DNA of 35,588 bases from Burkholderiales bacterium RIFCSPHIGHO2_12_FULL_69_20 (lineage in GTDB: Bacteria > Pseudomonadota > Gammaproteobacteria > Burkholderiales > Burkholderiaceae_C), in assembly GCA_001770815.1 (NCBI GenBank), contig MESD01000028.1, positions 1-35,588 of the forward strand, given 5' to 3'. This document shows, piece after piece, positions 8,035 through 16,535 of this stretch; the first letter of the stretch is position 1; each line of letters begins with the position of its first letter. Made by a program: the position numbers and the translations under genes. The notes under the pieces are model-generated. The model saw nothing but the letters and a program-made list of their open reading frames with translations. It was not told where the DNA came from and did not search any database.

Positions 8035-9054
8035 TCAGTCGCGCCGTCGAAACGCCAGCCAGCCCGCCACCACGGTGAAGCTCAGCACCACCAGCGCGAT
8101 GATCAGGAAGCCGTGCGGGCTGTCGGCCAGCGGGATGCCGCCCACGTTCATGCCCAGCAGGCCGGCGATGATGTTGATGGGCAGGGCCAGCACGGTCACC
8201 ACGGTCAGCGTGAACAGGCTGCGGTTGGTCTGCTCGCCCACCTGGGCGGTGATCTCTTCCTGCAGCAGCTTGATGCGCTCCTGCAGCGCGGCCAGATCGC
8301 GCAGCACCAGCGAGAACTCCTCGGTGGATTGGCGCAGGTCGTCAAGATCGTGCTCATCCAGCCAGGGCGGCGGCTGGCGCAGCAGGCGGAACAGCGCGCC
8401 CGGCTCCGGCGCCAGCAGGCGCTGCAGGCGCACCAGCACGCGCCGCAGCTTGCCCAGCGCCGCGCGCTGCGCCCGGAACTGCCCGCGCTGCAGGTTGTCT
8501 TCGACCGTGTCCACCTGCAGGGTGGCATCACGCACGATGCGCACCAGCACGTCGCCCTGGTCACGCAGCAGGTGGTTGAGCAGCGTCACCGGCGAGGTGA
8601 AGCGGGTGCCGTCCTTGACCGAGCGGCGCAGCCGGTCGACCGAGCGCAGCGGGTGCAGGCGGGCACTGACGGCCAGCCGCTCGTTGACGGTCATCCACAG
8701 CGATGCGATCTCGGAGGGCTCGAACGAGAACTCGAAGGCCACGTCGTTGACCACCGCCACCAGGTGATCGGCCGCGTCCTCGATGCGGGTGGTGCGAGAG
8801 CCTTCGCGCAGGGCCTCGAAGAACTCGGGTGCCAGGGCCAGATGCGTGCGCATCCACGATTCGGCCGAGGCATCGGCGAGGTTGAAGTGCAGCCAGACGA
8901 AGCTGCGGTGCGGCGCACTGGGCGGCTCGGCCAGGCAGGCCAGCGCCTCGTCCAGCGAGATCGGGCGGCCCGGCTGGCCCTGCGCGAACAGGAAGCCGCA
9001 GATCAGGCCATCGGGGTCCGATCCATAGGCCGCAGGCAAGGTCAGGGTGTCCAT
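8035..9054 (-). CDS. zntB: ZntB/CorA-family metal ion transporter
   Basis: Inner-membrane pentameric transporter of the CorA superfamily; ZntB members move Zn2+. The 339-residue product has the large cytoplasmic funnel domain (FVWLHFNLADASAESWMRTH, then SLWMTVNERLAVSARLHPLR), long helices (LREGSRTTRIEDAADHLVAV and the coiled region around LQERIKLLQEEITAQV) and two C-terminal membrane helices. The GMN pore motif lies in LLGMNVGGIPL, whose GGIPL context is typical of ZntB rather than CorA. The start is ATG 9054; a GTG two codons upstream (9060) is an alternative. It is separated from gspG by a palindrome and diverges from the small gene at 9172. Confidence 0.9.
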   Translation of the reverse strand: MDTLTLPAAYGSDPDGLICGFLFAQGQPGRPISLDEALACLAEPPSAPHRSFVWLHFNLADASAESWMRTHLALAPEFFEALREGSRTTRIEDAADHLVAVVNDVAFEFSFEPSEIASLWMTVNERLAVSARLHPLRSVDRLRRSVKDGTRFTSPVTLLNHLLRDQGDVLVRIVRDATLQVDTVEDNLQRGQFRAQRAALGKLRRVLVRLQRLLAPEPGALFRLLRQPPPWLDEHDLDDLRQSTEEFSLVLRDLAALQERIKLLQEEITAQVGEQTNRSLFTLTVVTVLALPINIIAGLLGMNVGGIPLADSPHGFLIIALVVLSFTVVAGWLAFRRRD

Positions 9055-9171
9055 GGGCACATTGTGGCCGGCCTGGTGACAGCGGCTATGCTTCTGGCCG
9101 TGCGAACGGCCGCTGCCTGCGGGCAACGCGCCGCCCCCTGCCGATCAGCCCTAAGCACTGGAGCCCGTCTC

Positions 9172-9402
9172 ATGGCAACCACCCTTCAATCTCCCGGCAC
9201 GGTGACCGTCTACGCCTTCAGGGTCTTCGATCTGAATGCCTGCGAGATGGTGCCGGGCAACTTCAAGGCCACGCGCGAGGCGATCGCCGCGATGTTCAAG
9301 GCCGAGCGGCTGGATGCCACGGCCGAGGACGTGCCGCACGCGCTGATCGATGCGCAGGGGCGCTTTCGCCGCCTGGCCACCGGCTGGGGCGAGTTGAGCT
9401 GA
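9172..9402 (+). CDS. Small conserved-looking protein of unknown function
   Basis: A 76-residue soluble protein with no signal peptide or membrane segment. It starts VTVYAFRVFDLNACEMVPG and contains FKATREAIAAMFKAERLDA, probably one helix, with a basic/aromatic end (RFRRLATGWGEL). I do not recognise a named family. The start ATG at 9172 has no strong ribosome binding site (GGAGCC lies about 10 bases upstream). It diverges from zntB across 117 bp. Codon use matches its neighbours and the frame ends cleanly before the phosphate-linked glpQ promoter region, so I consider it real. Confidence 0.7.
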   Translation: MATTLQSPGTVTVYAFRVFDLNACEMVPGNFKATREAIAAMFKAERLDATAEDVPHALIDAQGRFRRLATGWGELS

Positions 9403-9448
9403 ACTGAGCAGGCCTGCGGCACGCGCGGCGCCGGGCTGCCGCGTCGTT

Positions 9449-9466
9449 CTGTCAAACCCTCGTCAC
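9449..9466 (+). promoter_or_regulatory. Candidate Pho box upstream of glpQ-like gene
   Basis: CTGTCAA-ACCC-TCGTCAC: two heptamers 11 bp apart matching the PhoB consensus CTGTCAT-N4-CTGTCAT at 6/7 and 5/7 positions. It lies 74 bp before the start of the phosphodiesterase gene on the same strand. A third imperfect unit (CGGCACC) begins at 9471, again 11 bp on. PhoB binding is inference. Confidence 0.65.
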
Positions 9467-9540
9467 GTTGCGGCACCAAGCTGCAGCGGTCGCAGGGCCG
9501 GCATCCGACCGGCCCCGACCACCTGACGAGGAGAAACTGA

Positions 9541-10794
9541 ATGCGCCATTTCCGCCCCACCACCCTGGCCTGGGCCTGCCTGGCCTTGCTGGGCGCCACC
9601 GCCCACACTGCGAGCGCCACCACCCCGGCCTGGAACACCCTGGACGGCGCCGCGCCGCTGATCATCGGCCACCGCGGTGCCTCGGGCTACAAGCCGGAGC
9701 ACACGCTGGCCAGCTACGAGAAGGCCATCGAGCTGGGTGCCAACTACATCGAACCCGACCTCGTGATGACCCGTGACGGCATCCTGGTGGCACGCCACGA
9801 GCCTGTCATCCGCGACACCACCAATGTCGCCAGCCTGGCCCAGTTTGCCGCGCGCAAGACCACCAAGACCATCGACGGCGTGGTCTATGCCGACAACTGG
9901 TTCGTCGAGGACTTCAGCCTGACCGAGCTCAAGACCCTGCGTGCCATCCAGACCCGCGGCCGCAGCACCGCCGACGACGGCTTGTTCGAGGTGCCCACCT
10001 TCGACGAAGTGATCGCGCTGGCCCGGGCCAAGACCACGCAGCTGGGCCGTCCGATCGGCATCTACCCCGAGCTGAAGCACTCGACCTACATGGCGGCGGT
10101 GTCGCAGGCGCAGGGCCGCTCGGCCAGCTACTTCGAAGACCAGTTGGTCAGCACACTGCATGCCGCCTACGGCAACACCGCCAACGCGCCGGTGTTCATC
10201 CAGAGCTTTGAAGTGCGCAACCTGCAGTACCTGAACCAGCACACCGACATCAAGCTGGTGCAGCTGGTCGACGCCTACGACGTGAATGACGATGGCTCGA
10301 TGTCGCTGGTGGCGCCTTACGACAAGCCCTATGACTTTGTCGGTCAGGATCCGCGCAGCTTTGCCGACCTGCTCAGTGCCGACGGCCTGGCCTTCGTCAA
10401 GACCTATGCCGACGCGATCGGCCCCTGGAAGCCTTACCTGGTCAAGACCGTGGCCGATGGCATCGACCGCACCGGCGAAGGCGATGTCACGATCCACGAC
10501 CGCGCGGTGATGGGCAGCACCGGCGTGATCGAGGCGGCGCATGCGGCGGGGCTGGCCGTGCACACCTGGACCTTCCGCAACGATGCCAGCGGCTACGGCT
10601 TTGCCGACCCGCAGGCCGAGATGGCCTACTACATGACGCTGGGCGTGGACGGTGTGTTCACCGACTTCCCTGATACCGGCGTGGCCGCGTTGGCCAGCGC
10701 CGCTGCGGCCGTGCCCGAGCCGCAGACCTGGGCGCTGATGCTGGGCGGCGTGTTGCTGCTGGCTGGCTTGAAGCGCAAGGGCGCCGCCCGCTGA
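9541..10794 (+). CDS. glpQ: Secreted glycerophosphodiester phosphodiesterase with PEP-CTERM tail
   Basis: Hydrolyses glycerophosphodiesters (deacylated phospholipids) to glycerol-3-phosphate and an alcohol outside the cytoplasm. The 417-residue product has an N-terminal signal peptide (about residues 1-26). The GDPD barrel starts with IIGHRGASGYKPEHTL (catalytic His44), then IEPDLVMTRDGILVARHEP (metal-binding Glu/Asp and second His), YPELKHS and the closing VHTWTFRND and GVDGVFTDFPD. The end is a PEP-CTERM signal: VPEPQTWALMLGG, a hydrophobic helix and a basic KRKGAAR tail. Such tails are processed by an exosortase, so the enzyme is probably held in the outer-membrane or exopolysaccharide layer. 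GAGGAGA 6 bases before the ATG is a good ribosome binding site. A candidate Pho box lies upstream. Confidence 0.93.
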   Translation: MRHFRPTTLAWACLALLGATAHTASATTPAWNTLDGAAPLIIGHRGASGYKPEHTLASYEKAIELGANYIEPDLVMTRDGILVARHEPVIRDTTNVASLAQFAARKTTKTIDGVVYADNWFVEDFSLTELKTLRAIQTRGRSTADDGLFEVPTFDEVIALARAKTTQLGRPIGIYPELKHSTYMAAVSQAQGRSASYFEDQLVSTLHAAYGNTANAPVFIQSFEVRNLQYLNQHTDIKLVQLVDAYDVNDDGSMSLVAPYDKPYDFVGQDPRSFADLLSADGLAFVKTYADAIGPWKPYLVKTVADGIDRTGEGDVTIHDRAVMGSTGVIEAAHAAGLAVHTWTFRNDASGYGFADPQAEMAYYMTLGVDGVFTDFPDTGVAALASAAAAVPEPQTWALMLGGVLLLAGLKRKGAAR

Positions 10795-10833
10795 TCCGAA
10801 TGGAGGCTGCCCCAACGGGGCGGCTCAAAAGAA

Positions 10834-10857
10834 AAGGCCGGGCCAACGCCCGGCCTT
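10834..10857. terminator. Bidirectional rho-independent terminator
   Basis: Perfect 10-bp stem AAGGCCGGGC/GCCCGGCCTT with loop CAAC, between convergent genes. On the minus strand it is followed by a T-rich tract (TTTTCTTTT), on the plus strand by GTTCTTGCTGTTG. A smaller GCCCC/GGGGC hairpin lies at 10809-10821. Confidence 0.85.
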
Positions 10858-10882
10858 GTTCTTGCTGTTGTGCGTTGACGGC

Positions 10883-11542
10883 TCAGTCGGGCTGGCGGCG
10901 GCGGCTAACCAGAAAGCCCAGTGCACCCAGGCCGGCCAGCATCAGCGCGTAGCTCTCGGGCTCGGGCACCGGCGTGGTGAAGCTGAGGTTGTCGGCCACC
11001 ACGCCCACGCCCTTGAAAGCGATCGAGCGGATGTCGGCCTGCGCGCGGGTGATGCCGAGGAACTGGCCTTCGTTGTAGCCCAGTGCATCGGTGTCCACGC
11101 TGAAGGCGTGGGTCTCGATGATCTGGTTGTTGTCGCCGTAGGCCGAGATCTCGATCTGCAGCGGCGCCGCGCCGTACAGGTCGACCAATGCGTCGAAGGC
11201 GGCGTGGTTGACGAAGGCGCCAGCACCGGCGCTCAGGCCGTTGGCGAAGGTGAAGCGCAGTTCACCGGCGGTGCCGCCCGCGGCGAACAGGTTGCCGACG
11301 CCCCACAGGCCGTTGTCGTACAGCACGCGGTTGTTGGCACCGAGTTCGGCTTCGGAGTCGCCGGTGAAGATCACGCCGGGGGCGATGCTCACCGGGCCGC
11401 TGGTCAGCAGGCCGTCGAAGTTTTCGAAGTCGACCAGCTCGATCGGGCCGGTGATGGCGGCGGCGTTGTCGACCAGCACGGCCTGCGCCGGCAGCGTGGT
11501 CGCGGCGGCCAGGGCGGCCGCGGCAAGAAGATGCAGTTTCAT
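10883..11542 (-). CDS. PEP-CTERM sorting-domain protein, function unknown
   Basis: A 219-residue secreted protein with a signal peptide (MKLHLLAAAALAAATTLPAQA) and a typical PEP-CTERM end: VPEPESYALMLAGLGALGFL and then SRRRQPD. Between them is a beta-rich domain resembling PEP-CTERM proteins with a lectin- or jelly-roll-like fold: IELVDFENFDGLLTSGPVSI, VIFTGDSEAELGANNRVLYD, LRFTFANGLSAGAGAFVNHA and IRSIAFKGVGVVADNLSF. This pattern is common in exopolysaccharide-associated surface proteins, but no enzymatic residues are evident. It follows phoX on the same strand after 82 bp and may share its transcript, ending at the strong bidirectional terminator. Confidence 0.85.
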   Translation of the reverse strand: MKLHLLAAAALAAATTLPAQAVLVDNAAAITGPIELVDFENFDGLLTSGPVSIAPGVIFTGDSEAELGANNRVLYDNGLWGVGNLFAAGGTAGELRFTFANGLSAGAGAFVNHAAFDALVDLYGAAPLQIEISAYGDNNQIIETHAFSVDTDALGYNEGQFLGITRAQADIRSIAFKGVGVVADNLSFTTPVPEPESYALMLAGLGALGFLVSRRRQPD

Positions 11543-11624
11543 GAGGGTTCCAATGAAGGTTGGGAAGAGTGCAGCGCCGTGGTGGTGCGGCCGGCCGGTC
11601 GGCCCGGCCGGTCGCGCGCCGGGA

Positions 11625-13787
11625 TCACGAGCCGATCAGGCCACCGTCGTCCTTGGTGATCACCACCACGCCCGAGCGCGGCCGGCCCATGGGCAGCGGC
11701 GTGACGCCATCGGCTTCGGTGGTCCACTGGCTGGCGGGCCAGGCCGAGTACTGCTGCGGGTTGGCCGCGGTGGCGTCCTCGCCCGGGTGTTGCACGCCGA
11801 CGAACATCGTCTTGCCGTCGGGCGTCATCGTCACGCCGGTCACTTCGCAGCGGTTCGGGCCGGTCAGGAAGCGCCGCGTCATGCCGGTGTTGGGGTCGGC
11901 GCACACCATCATGTTGGCGCCGATGTTCACCCAGTCGCCGCTGCCGTCGCCGACCTGGTCGGTCTGCACCCACAGGCGGCCGAACGGATCGAACCACAGG
12001 CCGTCGGGCGCACCGTAGTCGGCGCTGCCGGCCGGGTCGTCGACGATGTTGCCCTGGTACTGCGCGGCGGGCAGCTTGGCGGTGACGGAGTCGCCGGCCT
12101 GGGCGAAGATGTCCCAGGCGAAGGTGGCGGCCCGCACCGACTGGCCGGTCTCGCGCCAGCGGATGATGTGGCCGTAGACGTTGTTGGCGCGTGGGTTGGC
12201 CGCGTCCACCGGCGGGCGCGCCGATGCGGCGGGGGTCGAGCCATCGGCCGCATTGGCCGTGCTGCCACCGCGGCGGTTGTTGTTGGTCAAGGTGCAGTAG
12301 ACCTCGATCTCGCTGTAGCCACCGATGCGCGGGCGCGCGCCGGTCCACTCGGGGCGGTCCATCATCGTGGCGCCCATCGCGTCGGCGGCCATGCGGGTCT
12401 TGACCAGGATCTTGGCCTGCACCTCGGCGTCGTCGGCGCCGGCAAAGTTGGCATGCTCGCGCAGCGCCTTGCCGTCCAGGCCGATGCTGCCCGGGGTCAG
12501 CGGCAACCAGGTGCCGCTGCCGTCGGCGTTGAACTTGGCTGCGTACAGTGTGCCGCTGTCGAGCAGATCGCGGTTGGCCGCGCGGTTGCCCGGGTTGAAC
12601 TTGCCCGCGCAGACGAACTTGTAGATGTACTCGTTGCGCTCGTCGTCGCCCATGTAGAAGGCGAGGTGGTTGGCGCGGTCGACCACGTACTGCGCGCTCT
12701 CGTGCTTGAAGCGTCCCAGCGCGGTGCGCTTGATCGGCACGGCCCTGGGGTTCATCGGATCGATCTCGACCACCCAGCCGAACAGGTTGGTCTCGTTGGG
12801 GTTCTGGCCCAGGTCGAAACGGTCGTCGGTCTCGTGCCAGCGGTAGCCGAAGCCGCCGGCCGTGACACCGTAGCGGCTGAACAGCTTGCCCGCCTCGGTG
12901 GTGGCAGCCGGCAGCGGCGTGCGTGAACCGAAGTTGCCGTTCCAGTTTTCCTCGCAGGTGAGGTAGGTGCCCCAGGGCGTGATGCCATGCGCGCAGTTGT
13001 TGATGGTGCCGTAGGCGCTCTTGCCGTCGGTGGTGGCGCCGGTGGCGCTGGTGGCGGCATCGGTGATGGTGAACTGCCGGGTCTGCAGCAACGCATGACC
13101 GGCGGCCGGGCCGCTGATCTTGCAGAAAGTGTTGGCGGTGATGCGGCGGCCGAACGGCGAGTTCTTCACCACCTGCCATTGGCCCGCCACGCGGCGCAGC
13201 TCGGCGATCGACACCCCATGCGCGGCCTGCGACTTGCGCGTCTTGGCCAGCGTATAGCCGGCGCCCACCTGGCCGTCGGTGAACAGCACTTCCTCGTCGG
13301 TGTACTCGTTGTTGGCGCACAGGATGCCGCGGTCGCTCAGCGGCTTGCCGCCAATGCCCTGCAGCGGGAAGAAGTGCATGCCATCGGTGTGCATGCCGTA
13401 CTGCTTCATCTGCGCGGCGGCGTCCTGGCTGGCGTCGGCCGCAAAGGCGGCGGCGCCGGCCATGATCGGGTCGCCCCAGGCCACCAGCAGGTTGGCGCTG
13501 TAGCCCGTGGGCACGGTCACCTTGTCCAGCACCGGTGCACGGCTGGCCGGCACGCTCTCGAAGCCGATGCCGGCAAAGCCCGCAACCGCCGGCACGGGTG
13601 CGGCCTCGACGGCCTGGACGATGCCGCCCAGCGTCAGGCCACCGGCGGCCGCCAGCGCGCCCGCGCCCACGCCACCCTGCACGAACTGGCGCCGGCTGAC
13701 GTCGACCTTGGCGATCACGTCATGGATGGATTCATTGCCCGACGCGTTCAGCGACACGTCGTTCTTGGGATGCTGCAAACCCTTCAT
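11625..13787 (-). CDS. phoX: PhoX-family alkaline phosphatase (Tat-exported)
   Basis: Extracytoplasmic calcium/iron-dependent alkaline phosphatase that releases phosphate from phosphomonoesters. The 720-residue product has a twin-arginine signal (SRRQFV, Arg32-Arg33, then a long Ala/Gly hydrophobic stretch), as expected for PhoX, which folds with its metals in the cytoplasm. Family signatures are frequent: LLVAWGDPIM, LCANNEYTDEEVLF, HGVSIAELRR, NNCAHGITPWGTYLTCEENW, FGYRWHETDDRFDL, FGWVVEIDPMNP, YMGDDERNEYIYKFV, ADYGAPDGLWFDPFGRLWVQTD and the final TPDGKTMFVGVQHPGE. AGGAG stands 8 bases before the ATG at 13787. A candidate Pho box on the same strand lies about 50 bp upstream in the 71-bp gap to psd. 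The C-terminus has no PEP-CTERM tail. Confidence 0.95.
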   Translation of the reverse strand: MKGLQHPKNDVSLNASGNESIHDVIAKVDVSRRQFVQGGVGAGALAAAGGLTLGGIVQAVEAAPVPAVAGFAGIGFESVPASRAPVLDKVTVPTGYSANLLVAWGDPIMAGAAAFAADASQDAAAQMKQYGMHTDGMHFFPLQGIGGKPLSDRGILCANNEYTDEEVLFTDGQVGAGYTLAKTRKSQAAHGVSIAELRRVAGQWQVVKNSPFGRRITANTFCKISGPAAGHALLQTRQFTITDAATSATGATTDGKSAYGTINNCAHGITPWGTYLTCEENWNGNFGSRTPLPAATTEAGKLFSRYGVTAGGFGYRWHETDDRFDLGQNPNETNLFGWVVEIDPMNPRAVPIKRTALGRFKHESAQYVVDRANHLAFYMGDDERNEYIYKFVCAGKFNPGNRAANRDLLDSGTLYAAKFNADGSGTWLPLTPGSIGLDGKALREHANFAGADDAEVQAKILVKTRMAADAMGATMMDRPEWTGARPRIGGYSEIEVYCTLTNNNRRGGSTANAADGSTPAASARPPVDAANPRANNVYGHIIRWRETGQSVRAATFAWDIFAQAGDSVTAKLPAAQYQGNIVDDPAGSADYGAPDGLWFDPFGRLWVQTDQVGDGSGDWVNIGANMMVCADPNTGMTRRFLTGPNRCEVTGVTMTPDGKTMFVGVQHPGEDATAANPQQYSAWPASQWTTEADGVTPLPMGRPRSGVVVITKDDGGLIGS

Positions 13788-13837
13788 GGGAGAACTCCTG
13801 CTTGGGGGATGGAAGATGCCGACTGTGGCCAGCCAAG

Positions 13838-13855
13838 GTGACCGCTTCGTGACGT
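13838..13855 (-). promoter_or_regulatory. Candidate Pho box upstream of phoX
   Basis: On the minus strand ACGTCAC-GAAG-CGGTCAC: heptamers 11 bp apart, matching CTGTCA(T/C) at 5/7 and 6/7 positions. It starts 51 bp upstream of the phoX ATG and lies wholly between the psd stop and phoX. PhoX is a classical PhoB target, which supports the call. Confidence 0.65.
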
Positions 13856-13858
13856 GCA

Positions 13859-14752
13859 TCAAAGCCCCGGCGCTGACTCGGGCGCTGGCAGCCGCATCAG
13901 CGCCTGGCCCATGCGGATGACCGAGCCGGTGGTGATGCCCGGCGCCAGCACGAAGCCCTGCGGCGCGAAGACGAGGATGGTCGAGCCATGCTGGAACCAG
14001 CCCATCTCCTGCCCCTTGACGAAGCCGGCATCGCAAGGCAATTCGTCGGGCCCGCGGTAGTCCACGCCCAGCAGCGTGCTCAGCCAGTGCAGCCGCAGGC
14101 TGGCCACCAGGATGGCGGCCACCGGCACCAAGGCGATCGGGTACCCGCCGCGATCGAGCCGGGTGTGGATCACTGCGCGCTCGTTGCGGCAGAACAGCTT
14201 GTGCACCCGCTTGAGCGCGATGGGGTTGACGTTCCAGGTGTCGCCGGCGTGGTGGGTGACGTGGTGCACCCGGCAGTCGTGCGGCGCATGAAAGCGGTGG
14301 TACATGCTGGAGGTGAGCCGCAGCGTGGCGTAGCAGCCGTCGCGGTAGGGTGCAAAGGCCTGTGGATCGGCGCCGAACAGGTCAGGAAGGGTGTACGGAA
14401 AGCCCTTGGCCTGGAACACCTGCAGGCCCTGCACCGGCCCGCAGGCGCCGACGATGGCGTCGCAGGGGCTGGCCAGCACGTCGGGGTCGTGGTCGATCGT
14501 GCGTGCACCGGGTTGCAGCTCGCGGATGAAGCAGTCGTGCAGGCTGTCGAAGCGCTGCTTCTTCGCGTCGCGCAGGTCGAGTTCGGCAAACAGCTGCCAG
14601 GCGCGGATCGACACATCGCGCACCAGCGGCTGGCGGATCTGGCTGAACCAGCCCGTGAAGCGGGTCAGCGCGATGCGCGGGATGCGGTTGGTCAGCAGGA
14701 AGTTCAGGTCTTCCTGCTGCAGCACGCGGTCTCGGAGTTGTCGAAGATTCAT
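13859..14752 (-). CDS. psd: Phosphatidylserine decarboxylase family proenzyme
   Basis: Members decarboxylate phosphatidylserine to phosphatidylethanolamine after self-cleavage that makes a pyruvoyl group. The 297-residue product keeps the family catalytic set: SPCDAIVG (charge-relay Asp), MYHRFHAPHDC (the two His) and the processing triad in FQHGSTILVF, with cleavage expected between Gly256 and Ser257. Here the residue before GST is His, where E. coli Psd has Leu (LGST). No N-terminal membrane segment is evident, but VALVPVAAILVASLRL could associate with the membrane. The start is ATG 14752. It diverges from a membrane-anchored aminotransferase and precedes phoX. Because the neighbours are lipid and phosphate-limitation genes, it may be a second, specialised paralogue rather than the housekeeping enzyme; that is inference. 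Confidence 0.88.
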   Translation of the reverse strand: MNLRQLRDRVLQQEDLNFLLTNRIPRIALTRFTGWFSQIRQPLVRDVSIRAWQLFAELDLRDAKKQRFDSLHDCFIRELQPGARTIDHDPDVLASPCDAIVGACGPVQGLQVFQAKGFPYTLPDLFGADPQAFAPYRDGCYATLRLTSSMYHRFHAPHDCRVHHVTHHAGDTWNVNPIALKRVHKLFCRNERAVIHTRLDRGGYPIALVPVAAILVASLRLHWLSTLLGVDYRGPDELPCDAGFVKGQEMGWFQHGSTILVFAPQGFVLAPGITTGSVIRMGQALMRLPAPESAPGL

Positions 14753-14835
14753 GAGCCTGTCAAAGCAACTGGTTAAAAGGGCGGGCATCGGTGAAGCCAG
14801 CCGGCAACGCCGATCTGCCCCAAGGAGCCCTGTCG

Positions 14836-16485
14836 ATGAATGAAACCTATGCCCTGTCCGCGGTGGCGCTGGCCACGCTGGCCGTGGCGCTGCCCATGGC
14901 CAAGCGCCGGCTGGAGCTGTCGATCGCCAAGCACCCCTCGCTGACCGGCCATGCCCGCATGGCCCAGCGCGTGGCCGCGTGGTTGCCGGGTTATGTCTAC
15001 GGCGCGGACCGGTTCTTCAACTCGGACAACGCGCCGGCCGAGGCGGTGTCGCGCCGGCGTGCGGCGCTGCACCGCCTGTCGACCCTGTTTGCCGAGCGCT
15101 ACGCCCGCTCGCTGGCGATGACCACGCAGGCCGCGCAAGGCCTGTCGGACCTGCAATTCACCGGCGCCTACCGGGTGCCGTTCCAGTACAGCGCCTACCT
15201 GCGGCAGCACCTCAAGGTGGCCAGCTTCGTGCGGGAATCGTCGGGCGTGACAGTGACCGATCTGGACGGCAATATCTTCCACGACCTCACCGGCTCGTAC
15301 GGCGTCAACGTGTTCGGCTACGACTTCTACAAGCGCTGCATGGCCGAGGGCGCGGCGCGCTCGCAGGCCCTGGGCCCGGTGCTGGGGGCTTACCACCCCA
15401 GCGTGGCTTTCAATATCGAACGGCTGCAGGAGATCTCGGGCCTGGACGAGGTGTCGTTCCACATGAGCGGCACCGAGGCGGTGATGCAGGCCGTGCGCCT
15501 GGCGCGTTACCACACCCGCAGGACGCATTTGGTGCGCTTCTGCGGCGCCTACCACGGCTGGTGGGAGGACGTGCAGCCCGGCCCCGGCAACCCGGTGAAG
15601 CCACGCGACACCTACACGCTCAAAGAGATGGATGGCGACAGCCTGCGCGTGCTGCGCAAGCGCAGCGACATCGCCTGCGTGCTGGTCAACCCGCTGCAGG
15701 CGCTGCACCCGAACAAGGGCGCACCGGGCGATTCGTCGCTGGTCGACAGCGGCCGGCGTGCGGCCTTCGACCGCGCCGCCTACACCGCATGGCTGCACCA
15801 GCTGCGCCAGGTGTGCAGCGAGCGCGGCATCGTGCTGATCTTCGACGAGGTGTTCCTGGGCTTCCGGCTGGCGCCGGGGGGCGCGCAAGACTACTTCGGC
15901 GTGCGCGCCGACATGGTCACCTACGGCAAGACGCTGGGCGGCGGCCTGCCGGTGGGCGTGGTCTGCGGCAAGCGTGCGCTGATGAAGCGCTTTCGCGAAG
16001 AGCGGCCGGCCGACATCTGCTTTGCGCGCGGCACCTTCAATGCCCATCCGCAGGTGATGGCGAGCATGCAGGTGTTTCTCGAGCAACTGGAGACGCCGGC
16101 CATCCGTGCGGTCTACGACGGGCTGGATGCACGCTGGAACGCCCGCGCCGAGCGGATGAACCAGCGCCTGCGCGAGGCCGACGTGCCGGTGCAGGTGGCC
16201 AACCTCAGCTCGGTGTGGACGGTGTGCTACACCCGCCCCTCGCGCTACAACTGGATGCTGCAGTTCTACCTGCGCAGCCATGGCCTGGCACTCAGCTGGG
16301 TGGGCACCGGCCGCCTGATCTTCAGCCTGAACTACAGCGACGATCACTTCGAGCAGGTGGTGCAGCGCTTCGTGGCCGCGGCGCTGGAGATGCAGGCCGA
16401 CGGCTGGTGGTGGCACGACGCCAGGCTGACCAACCAGGCCATCCGGCGCGGCATCCTGCGCGAGGTGCTGGCGCAGCGCTTCTGA
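14836..16485 (+). CDS. Membrane-anchored class III aminotransferase (HemL-like)
   Basis: A fold-type I, PLP-dependent enzyme of aminotransferase class III, closest in appearance to glutamate-1-semialdehyde aminomutase. The 549-residue product is about 120 residues longer than HemL because of its N-terminus, which has a probable membrane segment (ALSAVALATLAVALPMA, residues 6-22) and a helical region. Core motifs are DLDGNIFHDLTGSYGVNVFG, SFHMSGTEAVMQAVRLAR, GAYHGWW, IFDEVFLGFR (Asp337, pyridine-N contact) and YGKTLGGGLPVG (Lys365, Schiff base). AAGGAG lies 8 bases before the ATG. Substrate is unknown: true HemL enzymes are soluble, so an anchored version beside psd, a glycosyltransferase and plcP suggests an amino group added to, or removed from, a lipid or lipid precursor. 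No haem synthesis genes are near. Confidence 0.88.
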   Translation: MNETYALSAVALATLAVALPMAKRRLELSIAKHPSLTGHARMAQRVAAWLPGYVYGADRFFNSDNAPAEAVSRRRAALHRLSTLFAERYARSLAMTTQAAQGLSDLQFTGAYRVPFQYSAYLRQHLKVASFVRESSGVTVTDLDGNIFHDLTGSYGVNVFGYDFYKRCMAEGAARSQALGPVLGAYHPSVAFNIERLQEISGLDEVSFHMSGTEAVMQAVRLARYHTRRTHLVRFCGAYHGWWEDVQPGPGNPVKPRDTYTLKEMDGDSLRVLRKRSDIACVLVNPLQALHPNKGAPGDSSLVDSGRRAAFDRAAYTAWLHQLRQVCSERGIVLIFDEVFLGFRLAPGGAQDYFGVRADMVTYGKTLGGGLPVGVVCGKRALMKRFREERPADICFARGTFNAHPQVMASMQVFLEQLETPAIRAVYDGLDARWNARAERMNQRLREADVPVQVANLSSVWTVCYTRPSRYNWMLQFYLRSHGLALSWVGTGRLIFSLNYSDDHFEQVVQRFVAAALEMQADGWWWHDARLTNQAIRRGILREVLAQRF

Positions 16486-16498
16486 CCTCGCTTCGTCG

Positions 16499-16520
16499 GG
16501 CCGGCGCCGGGGCGCCGGCC
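16499..16520. terminator. GC-rich hairpin between convergent genes
   Basis: Perfect 10-bp inverted repeat GGCCGGCGCC/GGCGCCGGCC with a 2-base centre, in the 50-bp gap between the aminotransferase and the convergent membrane-protein gene. No T-run, so termination efficiency is uncertain. Confidence 0.6.
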
Positions 16521-16535
16521 GCTGCTGGCTGGGTC

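Noticed and set aside
14756..14772. CTGTCAAAGCAACTGGTTA between psd and the aminotransferase as a Pho box
   Set aside because: The units are 12 bp apart, not 11, and the second matches poorly, so it is no better than chance.
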